Shown here piece by piece: positions 42,837-53,101 of a stretch of DNA of 64,000 nucleotides (its first letter is position 1; the number at the start of each line of letters is the position of its first letter). The translations under genes were made by a program, and so were the position numbers. This DNA comes from Psychrobacter cibarius (lineage in GTDB: Bacteria > Pseudomonadota > Gammaproteobacteria > Pseudomonadales > Moraxellaceae). The notes beneath the pieces are model-generated. The model saw nothing but the letters and a program-made list of their open reading frames with translations, did not search any database and was not told where the DNA came from. The DNA is taken from the NCBI RefSeq assembly GCF_016107535.1, contig NZ_JABASQ010000001.1, forward strand, positions 1-64,000, written 5' to 3'.

Positions 42837-44576
42837 TTAAGCTGGCTTATAGCTGTCACGCAAGCTGACGATTTGGTTAAAGACTGGTTTGTCAGTGCTA
42901 TGGTCTTCGCTATCAGAGATAAAGTAACCTTCACGCTCAAACTGGAAGCGTGTGCCAGCGTCCGCATTCACCAATGACGGTTCCACCACGGCATTGAGTT
43001 CAGTCAACGAGTTAGGATTCAATGCTTGATGGACGTCAGCGACGCCACTTGGGTCTTCAACACTAAATAGCTGCTCATACATGCGAACCGTTGCTGGAAT
43101 GCCTTGGCTAGCTGATACCCAATGAATCACGCCTTTAACCTTACGACCTTCAGGATTTTGACCCAATGTCGTCGGATCAATCGTCGCTTTTAGTTCGACC
43201 ACATTGCCCGCTTCATCCGTAATGTGCTCAGTCACTGCCAATACATAGGTATTACGCAAGCGGATTTCTGGCTTTTCTGGCGATAGACGCTTATACCCTG
43301 CTGGGGGCTCAATCTCGTAATCGCCTTGATCGATATAGAGAGTCTCGGTGAATGGAATCTCACGCTCACCCATGTCGACATTAGGATGGTTTGGCTGCGT
43401 GAGCCATAAGGTTTGCGAAGCATCATCAAAGCGAGCGTTGACGCTGTCCGCTTTTTGCGACTCCCAACTGCTGACCGCTTCAGCAAAGTTGGTAATGGTC
43501 ACTTTTAATGGCTTAAGTACCGCCATACCACGACCTGTGGTCGTCTCTAATGATTGACGAATGCTAAATTCTAATAAGCGAAAGTCAACGACACTGTCTA
43601 CTTTGGTTACACCAACACGCTCACAAAAATCACGTAATCCCTCTGGTGTATAACCACGGCGACGCATGCCAGCGATCGTCGGCATACGCGGATCATCCCA
43701 ACCACTAACGATATTTTCGTCAACCAACTGTTTAAGCTTACGCTTGCTGGTCAAGGTATGATCGACATTTAAGCGGCTAAATTCATACTGGTGCGGTGGT
43801 ACATCAAAGCCAATTTTGTCAATGACCCAATCATAAAATGGACGATGATCTTCAAACTCCAGCGTACACAATGAATGGGTAATGCCTTCGAGTGCATCAG
43901 AGAGCGGATGGGCAAAATCATACATCGGATAAATGCACCATTTATCACCCGTTTGGTGATGCGCTTGATGCATAACGCGGTAGATAACAGGGTCACGCAT
44001 ATTCATGTTTGGGCTTGCCATATCAATCTTGGCGCGCAACACCGCTTTTCCTCCCGCAAACTTACCTTCTTTCATGTCATTGAAGAGGGTCAAGTTTTCT
44101 TCAACACTGGCAGAACGATGTGGTGACGCTGTGCCTGCCTCATTGAATGAGCCTCGGTTTTCTTTAATTTGCTCAGGCGATTGCAAATCTACATAAGCGT
44201 CGCCTTGTTTGATAAGCTGAATCGCCCAAGCATGAAGTTGGTCAAAGTAGCCTGACGCATGGTGCGCCTCTCCTGCCCACTCAAATCCAAGCCATTTCAC
44301 ATCATTTTCGATATTGTCGATGAAGTCTTGCTTTTCTGCGGTTGGGTTGGTGTCATCAAAACGCAGGTTACAAACACCACCAAACTCTTCGGCCACGCCA
44401 AAGTTTAGACAGATAGATTTTACGTGCCCCAAGTGCAAGTAACCGTTTGGCTCTGGCGGAAAACGCGTCACGATTTGTGGGTATTTTTGCGCCTTGACAT
44501 CGTCACGAATGATATTGCGAATAAAATCATTTTTTTGTTCGTCTTTTTGTGCATTGTTGCTTGAGTGCTCACTCAT
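42837..44576 (-). CDS. glnS: Glutaminyl-tRNA synthetase
   Basis: A 579-residue class I aminoacyl-tRNA synthetase charging tRNA-Gln. The catalytic domain has the HIGH-type motif FPPEPNGYLHLGHVKSI and the GlnRS-type KMSKS equivalent TLTSKRKLKQLV. WDDPRMPTIAGMRRRGYTPE and the C-terminal beta-barrel anticodon-binding domains (from about residue 360) follow. The first about 17 residues (SEHSSNNAQKDEQKND) are a hydrophilic extension. AGGAG lies nine bases before ATG 44576. Normal length. Monocistronic, with a terminator directly after it. Confidence 0.97.
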   Translation of the reverse strand: MSEHSSNNAQKDEQKNDFIRNIIRDDVKAQKYPQIVTRFPPEPNGYLHLGHVKSICLNFGVAEEFGGVCNLRFDDTNPTAEKQDFIDNIENDVKWLGFEWAGEAHHASGYFDQLHAWAIQLIKQGDAYVDLQSPEQIKENRGSFNEAGTASPHRSASVEENLTLFNDMKEGKFAGGKAVLRAKIDMASPNMNMRDPVIYRVMHQAHHQTGDKWCIYPMYDFAHPLSDALEGITHSLCTLEFEDHRPFYDWVIDKIGFDVPPHQYEFSRLNVDHTLTSKRKLKQLVDENIVSGWDDPRMPTIAGMRRRGYTPEGLRDFCERVGVTKVDSVVDFRLLEFSIRQSLETTTGRGMAVLKPLKVTITNFAEAVSSWESQKADSVNARFDDASQTLWLTQPNHPNVDMGEREIPFTETLYIDQGDYEIEPPAGYKRLSPEKPEIRLRNTYVLAVTEHITDEAGNVVELKATIDPTTLGQNPEGRKVKGVIHWVSASQGIPATVRMYEQLFSVEDPSGVADVHQALNPNSLTELNAVVEPSLVNADAGTRFQFEREGYFISDSEDHSTDKPVFNQIVSLRDSYKPA

Positions 44577-44849
44577 CGGGCATTGCTCCTAACGCAAATT
44601 GTCAGTTCATGCTACGTGCCATCACGTAGCATGGAAAATTCAAACCAAATCATTAAAAACAAGTTATTAAAAATGATAATAAAAAGCTAAAGTTGCGTTA
44701 TTCTATCAGCTTTTGCGAACGCATTAACAGCCTGATACATGACACGAGATAAAAAAGCCGTTAGACTAGCCATAACTTTTTAATCACCAACTTTTTAGCC
44801 ACCACTTAACAGCGTCATTTTAGGCGCTGCAATCAAAGAGGAATATCAC

Positions 44850-45365
44850 ATGGTAGACATGCCACCAGTAGTAGAACTAGACACCAATATGGGTGCGATC
44901 GTTATCGAACTCAATGAAGAAAAAGCACCAAAAACCGTTGAAAACTTTTTAAACTATGTAAAATCTGGTCATTATGACGGTACGATTTTCCATCGCATTA
45001 TTGACGGCTTTATGATTCAAGGCGGCGGAATGGACGCTGAAATGAATGAAAAAGCGACCAATGCTCCAGTTGAAAACGAAGCAGACAACGGTCTAAAAAA
45101 CGACGCTGGTACGATTGCAATGGCGCGTACGCAAGATCCGCATTCAGCAACCAGCCAGTTTTTCGTTAACGTAAAAGACAACGATTTCCTAAACCATTCT
45201 GGCAAAAACATGCAAGGTTGGGGCTACACTGTATTTGGTAAAGTAACAAGCGGTATGGACGTCATCGAAAAAATGCGCGGCGTACCTACTGGTCGTTTCG
45301 GTATGCATGCTGATGTGCCAAAAGAGCCAGTGGTTATCAAATCAGCGACTATTATTTCTGAATAA
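44850..45365 (+). CDS. ppiB: Cytoplasmic peptidyl-prolyl cis-trans isomerase (cyclophilin) PpiB
   Basis: A 171-residue cyclophilin without a signal peptide, hence cytoplasmic. Family residues are [38 protein letters not shown] (catalytic Arg, Phe, Met and Gln), [20 protein letters not shown] and [10 protein letters not shown]. It speeds up proline isomerisation during folding. GAGG lies nine bases before the ATG. lpxH begins 35 bp after its stop on the same strand, so the two are likely cotranscribed, as ppiB-lpxH in E. coli. Confidence 0.95.
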   Translation: MVDMPPVVELDTNMGAIVIELNEEKAPKTVENFLNYVKSGHYDGTIFHRIIDGFMIQGGGMDAEMNEKATNAPVENEADNGLKNDAGTIAMARTQDPHSATSQFFVNVKDNDFLNHSGKNMQGWGYTVFGKVTSGMDVIEKMRGVPTGRFGMHADVPKEPVVIKSATIISE

Positions 45366-45400
45366 TCGTTACTCATTATAAATGACGAGGATAAAGATAA

Positions 45401-46255
45401 ATGCAAAGTTTTAATCATTTAATAACGACCCGCCCTCATGAGGTACGGCAAGTTTTGATTAGCGATTTGCATTTATCGCCTGAAGAGCCTGCCTTAGTGC
45501 AGGCTTTTTTGGCGCTGCTTGATGATTGCCTGGCTCTGCCTGCGCTCAAACGCTTGTTTATCTTAGGTGATTGGTTTGAAGTTTGGCTCGGTGATGATTT
45601 TTATTTGTCTTTATCCGACGAGGAACGACAAAGTCATTGGCTCACTCCGCTTATCGTTAAATTAAAAAAACTACGGGTAGCTGGTTGTGAGATTTTGGTC
45701 ATGCATGGCAACCGTGACTTCCTCTTAGGTCAGCCATTCTGCAATCTATTTGGTGGCGAGCTTATTTACGAGCCGTATACTTTGACTGTCGGTCAGCAAA
45801 ATTATCGTCTAGAGCACGGTGATGCCTTGTGTACTGATGATAAAAAGTATCAGTTTTTTCGTAAAATCATGCGTAATCGTTTGACTCAGTGGTATTTGCT
45901 CAATAAATCATTAGAAAAACGCTTGGCTATCGCCGATAAAATGCGGCAAAAAAGCCAGCAGAATAATGCCAATAAAGCGGCGCATATCATGGATGTGAAC
46001 GATGAAGCCGTGCGTCAAGCAATCACTGCTAGCGATGCGTTGTTACACGGACATACCCACCGTCCAGATACACATCAAGTGACCACTGATAAAAAACGCT
46101 ACGTGCTCGGCGACTGGCGATTGTTAGATAAAGATACTCGCCAGCCAAAAGTCAGTGCGGTGATTGGCACAGTGACAGGCAACGAGGATTCAAATGACAG
46201 TTTTAGTAGTAATGCTGCTGAATTTAGATTGGTTGAGTTTAAATCACTCATTTAA
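45401..46255 (+). CDS. lpxH: UDP-2,3-diacylglucosamine diphosphatase LpxH
   Basis: A 284-residue calcineurin-like phosphoesterase of lipid A synthesis. It hydrolyses UDP-2,3-diacylglucosamine to lipid X and UMP at the inner face of the inner membrane. Metal motifs are LISDLHLSPEEP, LFILGDWFEVWLGDD, LVMHGNRDFLLG and LLHGHTHRPDTH. The protein is longer than E. coli LpxH (about 240). Extra residues lie in a segment near 185-205 (KMRQKSQQNNANKAAHIM) and in a Ser/Asn-rich tail. GAGGA lies nine bases before ATG 45401. Downstream of ppiB. Confidence 0.95.
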   Translation: MQSFNHLITTRPHEVRQVLISDLHLSPEEPALVQAFLALLDDCLALPALKRLFILGDWFEVWLGDDFYLSLSDEERQSHWLTPLIVKLKKLRVAGCEILVMHGNRDFLLGQPFCNLFGGELIYEPYTLTVGQQNYRLEHGDALCTDDKKYQFFRKIMRNRLTQWYLLNKSLEKRLAIADKMRQKSQQNNANKAAHIMDVNDEAVRQAITASDALLHGHTHRPDTHQVTTDKKRYVLGDWRLLDKDTRQPKVSAVIGTVTGNEDSNDSFSSNAAEFRLVEFKSLI

Positions 46256-46284
46256 TGTCATTTTTTTGAGCGCCTCTGAACAAT

Positions 46285-46320
46285 AAAAAAGGTCTGTTGA
46301 GTTATCAACAGACCTCTTTT
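46285..46320. terminator. Bidirectional terminator between lpxH and orn
   Basis: Stem AGGTCTGTTGA (46290-46300) / TCAACAGACCT (46305-46315), loop GTTA, A-run before and T-run after. Confidence 0.9.
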
Positions 46321-46387
46321 TATATAAATTACAGTGCATGATTGACGTGCATCTAAGTGTCAAACTATTGATCGCTCAACTCTTACT

Positions 46388-46975
46388 TTACGGTATTAAT
46401 TTAAAGAAATGCTGACGATAATGCTTTAGCTCACGAATAGAATCACGGATGTCATCTAACGCTAAGTGACTGCCACCTTTTTCAAAGTTTCTAAGAATAT
46501 CAGGACGCCAGCGGAAGCAAAGCTCTTTAATTGACGACACATCCAGATTGCGATAATGAAAGAATTTTTCTAATTCCGGCATTTGACGCGCCATAAAGCG
46601 GCGATCTTGGCAGATGGAATTGCCGCACATTGGCGACTTACCACTATCGACCCATTTATTGAGAAACTTAATGGTCTCAGCTTCGGCCTCTGCCAATGTC
46701 ACGGTACTACGGCGGACACGGTCGACCAATCCTGACTGACCATGCTGCTTGGTATTCCAATCATCCATTTTATTTAACGTTTGATCCGATACTTTTATAG
46801 CGAACACTGGCCCTTCGGCAAGGACATTCAAATCTTCATCAGTGACAACGGTAGCAATCTCGATAATCTCGTCATTCAAGGTATCCAGCCCGGTCATTTC
46901 TAGGTCAATCCATACCAGCCCTTTTTTGCCTTGGTTTCTGATTTTAATCTTGTTGGGGTGGTCACCGGTACTCAT
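46388..46975 (-). CDS. orn: Oligoribonuclease
   Basis: A 195-residue 3'-to-5' exonuclease that degrades very short RNAs, including pGpG. The DEDDh residues are in [31 protein letters not shown], and [19 protein letters not shown] near the C terminus (His-Leu-Ala-Leu-Asp-Asp). The start at 46975 (MSTGDHPNK) has AGGA six bases upstream; the frame continues to 46993, but without a ribosome binding site. rsgA is divergent upstream, the same divergent orn/rsgA arrangement as in E. coli. Confidence 0.96.
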   Translation of the reverse strand: MSTGDHPNKIKIRNQGKKGLVWIDLEMTGLDTLNDEIIEIATVVTDEDLNVLAEGPVFAIKVSDQTLNKMDDWNTKQHGQSGLVDRVRRSTVTLAEAEAETIKFLNKWVDSGKSPMCGNSICQDRRFMARQMPELEKFFHYRNLDVSSIKELCFRWRPDILRNFEKGGSHLALDDIRDSIRELKHYRQHFFKLIP

Positions 46976-47206
46976 AAAATATCCTATGGTCAATAAAGTT
47001 TAGAACAACTTTGGAGCAATATTAATTAAATAAATCGTCTGTCAATGTTTATGCCTAAGTAGTAAAACTGTAGCAAAACTTAGCATCTATTGATTTATAA
47101 CCCTTAAAACGTTACAAAATCTCTGTCTGCAGCAGGCGCTTTAGGCTGTATGTTATCAAACTTTCACGCTACACTTAGCAATATTTTTTTAATAGGTTCA
47201 AAACCC

Positions 47207-48310
47207 ATGGCATTAATTCGGCAACGCAAACTGACTAAGCAACAGATTCGTCGCATCGACAAACAACAGCTGGCAAGTCAAGACAGCATCGATGACAGTT
47301 TGATGGATGGCGTGGTCATGGCGCATTATGGCAAGCAGTTGGAAGTACAAGTGACCAGCTTGCCTGCGGTGATACCTGTGCAGCCGGAGATTGCACCCGA
47401 TGATCCTGAGCCGTTTTGGCAAGAGCTGGCATTAGGCGATATTTGGCGTTGTCATGTGCGTACCAACTTACCGATGCTAGCTGCTGGCGACCAAGTACGC
47501 TGGAGTGCTGATCCTAACACTGGCTTTGGACGTATTGAATCGGTCAAGCCGCGTACCTCTCTGGTCTCGCGTCCTGATCGTTATCATAAACTTAAACCTG
47601 TCGCCGCCAATGTCGATATTTTAGCGATTGTATTTGCGCCGCTACCTGCTGCCGCGCCAACCCTCATCGATCGTTATTTGGTCGTCTGTCATCATGCTGG
47701 CGTAAAGCCGCTGTTGGTGCTTAATAAAGCCGATTTGTTGGCAGAAGAAAACGGCGTCGATACCAAAGAATTACTCGCACAATATGCTTCTCTCGGTTAT
47801 GAGAGCGTCTTGACCTCAGTCGACTGCCCTGAAAACGTCGCGGATAGTGATGAGCAAGAAGGGCTGGATGAATTAAAACGTTATATCGATAAAAAACTGG
47901 TTATTTTTGCTGGGCAATCTGGTGTCGGTAAAAGCAGTTTAATCAATGCCCTACTACCTGAATCGGCACAAAGCGTCAATATCATCTCTGATAACTCAAA
48001 ACTTGGTCAACACACCACTACCACCAGTCGCTTATTACCATTTAATCCAGCCGACTTGACCCAAGGCGGTATCGTCGATACGCCAGGTATCCGCGAGTAC
48101 GGCATTTGGCATCTCACACCCGATGATATCATTTCAGGATTTGTGGAGCTTGCGCCGTTATCTGGCAACTGTCAGTTCCGTGATTGTCGTCATACTCACA
48201 ACAGCAAAGGCTGCGCATTATGGCAAGCGGTTGCTGACGGCGTGGTATTGCAGCGCCGTGTAGAAAACCTCGTTACCCTAAGAGAAGAGGCCGATACTAA
48301 GCCCTATTAA
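47207..48310 (+). CDS. rsgA: Small ribosomal subunit biogenesis GTPase RsgA
   Basis: A 367-residue circularly permuted GTPase acting in late 30S maturation. It has an N-terminal OB fold (about 60-115). The GTPase motifs come in the permuted order: G4 VLNKADLL, then G1 FAGQSGVGKSSLINALLP, the switch region LGQHTTTTSRLLPF and G3 DTPGIREYG. The C-terminal zinc knuckle has CQFRDCRHTHNSKGC. The start at 47207 (MALIRQRKLTKQQ) is chosen because the conserved part starts there; TAGG lies about 11 bases upstream. A longer reading from 47150 lacks support. The Lys/Arg/Gln-rich N terminus is typical for gammaproteobacterial RsgA. Confidence 0.96.
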   Translation: MALIRQRKLTKQQIRRIDKQQLASQDSIDDSLMDGVVMAHYGKQLEVQVTSLPAVIPVQPEIAPDDPEPFWQELALGDIWRCHVRTNLPMLAAGDQVRWSADPNTGFGRIESVKPRTSLVSRPDRYHKLKPVAANVDILAIVFAPLPAAAPTLIDRYLVVCHHAGVKPLLVLNKADLLAEENGVDTKELLAQYASLGYESVLTSVDCPENVADSDEQEGLDELKRYIDKKLVIFAGQSGVGKSSLINALLPESAQSVNIISDNSKLGQHTTTTSRLLPFNPADLTQGGIVDTPGIREYGIWHLTPDDIISGFVELAPLSGNCQFRDCRHTHNSKGCALWQAVADGVVLQRRVENLVTLREEADTKPY

Positions 48311-48483
48311 TATTGGCATTATTAGTATCCGCCTTATTAATCGCTGTCTTATAGCTCGTTAATCGCTTGGTTGACCATCGCCCGTTTACTATGGATGGTC
48401 TAATCGGTATAATAGCGCCTTGTTCAGTATCGTTAGGCTGTCTTCTCAGCTTAACCGAACACTTATTTTTTTGGAGGTATGGT

Positions 48484-48939
48484 TTGGATCGTGCGCTGGA
48501 ATTTGTGGGCAACCACCCGTTTTTATTTGGTATATTAGCCGTACTTGCCGTGCTATTTTTTACGATTGAAAACAAACGTAGTGGCAGAAAAATATCGCCC
48601 AATACCTTAGGTATGATGGTTAACTCGCAAAACGCGCAGCTAATCGATATTCGTGCCAAAAAGAAGTTTGAGACCGGTTACATCCAAGGCAGCCGTAACA
48701 TACCGTTCACTGAGCTTAAAGACCGCTTAGAAGAAATCCGTGCAATTGAGCAGCCAGTGATTATCATTTGTGATATGGGTGTGCAAGCAGGCGCGGCGAT
48801 TCAGATGATCGGCAAGGACAGTGTCTATCGCTTAGAAGGTGGTATCGGCGGCTGGCAAGCAGCGGGCATGCCATTGGTTGGTTTAAAAGACGCAAAGCCT
48901 AAAAATAAAGGCAAAGCCAAACCAAGTCTACATAAGTAG
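48484..48939 (+). CDS. yibN: Membrane-anchored rhodanese-like protein (YibN-like)
   Basis: A 151-residue protein with one N-terminal membrane helix (about 11-27, HPFLFGILAVLAVLFFTIE). A rhodanese domain (about 42-130) has AQLIDIRAKKKFETGYIQGS, the active Cys in IIICDMGVQAG and GGIGGWQAAGMPL. The tail is Lys-rich. The start is a TTG at 48484, chosen because GGAGG (48473-48477) lies six bases before it; the ATG nearby at 48479 is out of frame. The order rhodanese, grxC, secB is the same as E. coli yibN-grxC-secB, which supports the call. Exact substrate unknown; sulfur transfer is expected from the family. Confidence 0.85.
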   Translation: MDRALEFVGNHPFLFGILAVLAVLFFTIENKRSGRKISPNTLGMMVNSQNAQLIDIRAKKKFETGYIQGSRNIPFTELKDRLEEIRAIEQPVIIICDMGVQAGAAIQMIGKDSVYRLEGGIGGWQAAGMPLVGLKDAKPKNKGKAKPSLHK

Positions 48940-48993
48940 TCCGCTATACTGCTGTTTAAAAATATTTAGCCCGTATCAATTGATATATGATTG

Positions 48994-49017
48994 AGGGGCG
49001 TTGAATATTCACAAATA
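48994..49017 (+). mobile_element. Solo left end of family B element
   Basis: AGGGGCGTTGAATATTCACA followed by AATA resembles the left end of the 55907-56190 element (AGGGCGTATTAAACATTCAC, then AAAT), with a small deletion. No right end is found nearby. It lies in the gap between yibN and grxC (48940-49256), which otherwise holds only the terminator. Confidence 0.4.
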
Positions 49018-49018
49018 A

Positions 49019-49049
49019 AAAAGACACCTTATCGATAGGTGTTTTTTTG
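49019..49049 (+). terminator. Terminator after yibN
   Basis: Stem ACACCT (49024-49029) / AGGTGT (49037-49042), AT-rich loop, A-run before and seven T after. Confidence 0.7.
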
Positions 49050-49256
49050 TTTGTGGCATTTGTGCTACCGTCAGAGCTTTTATACTCAAGCATCTTGAAT
49101 TTGCTCTGCTCATCCCCACTTTAATAACGAGCATCACCGAATCTATCTTCAATTTACTTGCTGGTAACGGATTATAAGAATTTTTATCAAATAATTATTT
49201 ATAATACTTTTTATAATAAAACGGTTACCTTCTAAACTTATAAATAAGGATTTACC

Positions 49257-49520
49257 ATGACTGTCGCTGTTAAAGTTTATACGACGCCTATCTGCCCATA
49301 TTGCTCAAACGCCAAACAACTCTTAAAAACTAAAGGCGTTGACTACGAAGAAATTGGCATGCACGATATGAGCCGCGAAGAGCGTCAAGAATTAATGAAA
49401 AAAACCAATAACTATCGCACTGTGCCGCAAATCTTCGTCGGTGAGACCTTTGTCGGTGGTTTTGATGAGCTCAATCAAATGAACCAACAAGGCAAACTTG
49501 ACGAGCTATTAGCAGGTTAA
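49257..49520 (+). CDS. grxC: Glutaredoxin 3
   Basis: An 87-residue dithiol glutaredoxin. The active site is CPYC in TTPICPYCSNAKQLL, the glutathione-binding cis-Pro is in TVPQIFVGETFVGG, and GFDELNQM follows. It reduces disulfides and glutathionylated proteins with glutathione. AAGGA lies seven bases before the ATG. It is followed by secB after 168 bp, the conserved order in gammaproteobacteria. Confidence 0.95.
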   Translation: MTVAVKVYTTPICPYCSNAKQLLKTKGVDYEEIGMHDMSREERQELMKKTNNYRTVPQIFVGETFVGGFDELNQMNQQGKLDELLAG

Positions 49521-49688
49521 TCTGCTACTTTTCGTTGCTGTCTGTCTTTGCCTGTGCAATGATAGACAGCGGCAAAGATAAAAGAGAGTAATAAAAACAT
49601 CCAGATTTTGTCTCGATTTATATTACAATGAACTTTTATTAAAATGACAGTTTGTCCAACTACTTGATCAACTTTTAGAGGATTTATC

Positions 49689-50141
49689 ATGGCTGAAGAA
49701 CAAGCACAACCACAATTGGCACTAGAGCGTATCTACGTAAAAGACATGTCACTTGAAGTCCCAGGCGCTAGTGTGTTCACCAAAGAGTGGAACCCAGAGC
49801 TTGATGTCAATTTGTCTAGCAACGCTGAAAAACTGGATGACGATCATTATCAAGTCATCTTAACGGTGAGCGTTACAGCAAAAAATGCGGAAGAAGCGGC
49901 ATTTATCGCTGAAGTGCATCAAGCAGGTATTTTCTTATTAAAAGACATCCCAGAAGACCAAATCGGTCAAATCTTAGGTGCATACTGTCCTAATGTTTTG
50001 TTCCCGTATGCTCGTGAAGTCATCAGCGACATCGTAACGCGTGGTAGCTTCCCGCAGTTATTGCTAGCCCCTGTGAACTTTGACCAAGCTTACGCGCAAA
50101 GCCAGCAACAAGCACAAGTTGATGCTGAAGGTAATGCATAA
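49689..50141 (+). CDS. secB: Protein-export chaperone SecB
   Basis: A 150-residue acidic cytoplasmic chaperone that keeps preproteins unfolded and hands them to SecA. The conserved features are [42 protein letters not shown] [46 protein letters not shown] and the C-terminal PVNFDQAY, with a Gln-rich acidic tail. GAGGA lies eight bases before the ATG. Normal length. Downstream of grxC. Confidence 0.97.
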   Translation: MAEEQAQPQLALERIYVKDMSLEVPGASVFTKEWNPELDVNLSSNAEKLDDDHYQVILTVSVTAKNAEEAAFIAEVHQAGIFLLKDIPEDQIGQILGAYCPNVLFPYAREVISDIVTRGSFPQLLLAPVNFDQAYAQSQQQAQVDAEGNA

Positions 50142-50185
50142 GTTTTAAGCAAAAATTTGCTAGCTTTATTCGCAGTATATTTTGA

Positions 50186-50228
50186 TAAAAAAGCCGTTTA
50201 CTCATTACGAGTGAGCGGTTTTTTTTGT
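50186..50228 (+). terminator. Terminator of secB
   Basis: A-run, stem AAGCCGTTTACTC with GAGTGAGCGGTTT (mismatches tolerated as G-U), loop ATTAC, then eight T. Confidence 0.8.
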
Positions 50229-50321
50229 GAATGCTATTTAAGCGCTTATTCAAAAAAATCGTTGAGCAATGAGAGTTCTACTGAGTAATATTGTGAGACA
50301 TACAGTTAAAACCGTCAGACA

Positions 50322-50351
50322 TAAAAAAACCCTGCTAATAAACAGGGTCTT
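50322..50351 (-). terminator. Terminator of adk
   Basis: On the minus strand, stem ACCCTG / CAGGGT around TTTATTAG, followed by seven T. Confidence 0.75.
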
Positions 50352-50383
50352 TAATCGCGTCATCAATTATTCGAAATCGATGA

Positions 50384-51112
<729 letters not shown>

Positions 51113-51260
51113 TTACCTTGTGGCTTGGCAAAGCTCAAGTATTTTCATTATTTGCAGTGATAAGTTGTCATGACTTATCTGTTCATATAATGCTATTGCG
51201 CGCTGCTGTATCGGACAACAGCGCTTACGTCAGAGGTGCTGACAACAACAGATATAAATA

Positions 51261-52541
51261 CTATGGAATTTGTTGATTAATTTCAACATTGACCTGATTT
51301 TGTTCCGCACTAATTACCACAGGATTACCTGACAAATCCCCTGACTCTGCACTGGCAGTACCACTATGGCTGATACGAGCGATGACAGCCAACTGAACTT
51401 TATCCGCTCTCGCCAATTTCAAAGTACGTTCAGGCATCATGGCATCCAAATCGCTTAGGCTAATGCTGGCTTCACCTTGCTTGATAACACTGATCGGCAA
51501 ACGTTTGGCAGCAAATGGTGGTCCACCATTGACATCACGTATGGCGACAAATAACACATCGTCGGCTTTGACTAACGGCAGCAGGCTAGCATTAATCGTA
51601 ACAGTCACTTCAACACCTTCAGAGGCTTGCTGTTGCTGAGCGGTGACATTAGCACTTAGCTCATCTAGACTCGCCAATGCTTTGGTATGATCACCAGGTT
51701 TAGCCGCAATACTGTCACGTAGACGCTTAATCCAGCCTTGTGCTTGATCGAAATTACTACTCCGTGCCTCACCCATTGCCATGAGCATTTGCGCGCCCTC
51801 ATGCTCTGGATTTTTAGCCAACACATCTTGTAGCACTCGGCGACTATTAGCGTCTAATTGGCCTTTATTGGCAAAGAAGCTAATCTGTGCATAAGTGGTT
51901 GCAATCTCTTCATTATCTGGTGACAAACGATAAGCACGCGACAAGGCTTCAATTGCGGAGTCAGTGGCTTCTAATGATAAGAATAATTCTGATAAACGCA
52001 TCCAGCGATCTGGATCATCAGCGTGACGATAGACATTGGTCTGCATGGCACTAATCAGCTGTTGACCATCTTCAATCGCCCAAGCAGGCGGCTGATCAAT
52101 CTTACCCGTTAATAAATCATCAGCCACTTGACCCACTTTGTCTTCAGCTGCCCAAAGCTCGAACACAGGCGTACGATCGCCGACCATCAAATACGCCATC
52201 GCCGCGAGGACTGGCACCCAGACAGTAATGATCAATCGGCTTTTGATACCAGGCGCGACCATCGGTGTGACTTCACGCTGAGCATCCAATAACTGGCGTT
52301 CAAGCTCCAGTTTTTGGTTCTGGTAATGGCTGTCATCGATAGTGCCATTGTCTTTATCTGTTTTTAGTTCTGCTAAACGCTCACGGAACACAGCAACGTT
52401 GATATCCAACAGCTGATTGTCCATAGACTTTTCTGGCGAGCGTGACGCTCGCAGCCAAGGCATGATGGTAATAACAGCGAGTATTAAGGCGATGAGTAAG
52501 CTTAGAGCAATAAATAAGCCCACAGTAGAGAATATGGTCAT
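51261..52541 (-). CDS. ccmI: Cytochrome c maturation protein CcmI (TPR)
   Basis: A 426-residue protein. Two membrane helices (about 5-28 and 110-122) flank a cytoplasmic Leu-zipper-type loop (ERLAELKTDKDNGTIDDSHY). A periplasmic part follows with tetratricopeptide-like repeats (about 150-285, MRLSELFLSLEATDSAIEAL and YRLSPDNEEIATTYAQISF). A beta-rich C-terminal domain (VTINASLLPLV, ARISHSGTA) resembles that of CycH. CcmI holds apocytochrome c for heme attachment. Its ATG overlaps the ccmH stop by four bases, so translation is coupled. Last gene of ccmF-ccmG-ccmH-ccmI. Confidence 0.88.
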   Translation of the reverse strand: MTIFSTVGLFIALSLLIALILAVITIMPWLRASRSPEKSMDNQLLDINVAVFRERLAELKTDKDNGTIDDSHYQNQKLELERQLLDAQREVTPMVAPGIKSRLIITVWVPVLAAMAYLMVGDRTPVFELWAAEDKVGQVADDLLTGKIDQPPAWAIEDGQQLISAMQTNVYRHADDPDRWMRLSELFLSLEATDSAIEALSRAYRLSPDNEEIATTYAQISFFANKGQLDANSRRVLQDVLAKNPEHEGAQMLMAMGEARSSNFDQAQGWIKRLRDSIAAKPGDHTKALASLDELSANVTAQQQQASEGVEVTVTINASLLPLVKADDVLFVAIRDVNGGPPFAAKRLPISVIKQGEASISLSDLDAMMPERTLKLARADKVQLAVIARISHSGTASAESGDLSGNPVVISAEQNQVNVEINQQIP

Positions 52542-53101
52542 TTTTTGTCCTTGAGGCTTGTAATATCATGGTCGTTTTTGTCATCGCTCGAAGCACGTGA
52601 TAACAGACGATCAATCTCGGCTTTTTCAGCAGCAGACAGAGCAGCAGCCGTACTATTGACCGTTACCCCGCTTTCACCACTAGCGACAAGCTGACGTCGT
52701 TTGCTTTGCCAGAACCAGCCTATGAGTAAACTGATGAGTAATAGTGGTGGAAAAAACCACAAAATCCACGTTGATGGACGGACAGGCGGCTTATAAGTGA
52801 TGAAATCGCCATAACGTTCCTGCATATAAGCACGAATCTCGCCATCACTACGACCGTCTTTTATCAAATCATAGGTTTTTTGCTTTAGATCTTGAGCAAT
52901 GGGCGCATCCGATCCTGCAAGATTTTGGTTTTGACATTTTGGGCAACGCAGCTCTTCGATGAGACCACGATATTGGGCTTCTTGCTGCACAGAATCAAAG
53001 TCATAGACCTCAATAGCAGCATAGCTTGCCATACTTATTAGACAAGCTATTAATAAGCTCGAGACTTTTAACGTAACGGCTGTTATTTTTTTGGCTATCA
53101 T
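52538..53101 (-). CDS. ccmH: Cytochrome c maturation protein CcmH (CcmL)
   Basis: A 187-residue membrane-anchored periplasmic protein. It has a signal peptide (residues about 8-28, ending SYAAIE) and the redox motif LRCPKCQNQNLAGSDAPIAQDL with its CxxC. A membrane helix follows at about 107-127 (ILWFFPPLLLISLLIGWFW) and a cytoplasmic tail. It reduces apocytochrome Cys pairs before heme ligation, with CcmG. It overlaps ccmG by four bases and ccmI by four bases, so these genes are translationally coupled. Confidence 0.94.
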   Translation of the reverse strand: MIAKKITAVTLKVSSLLIACLISMASYAAIEVYDFDSVQQEAQYRGLIEELRCPKCQNQNLAGSDAPIAQDLKQKTYDLIKDGRSDGEIRAYMQERYGDFITYKPPVRPSTWILWFFPPLLLISLLIGWFWQSKRRQLVASGESGVTVNSTAAALSAAEKAEIDRLLSRASSDDKNDHDITSLKDKK

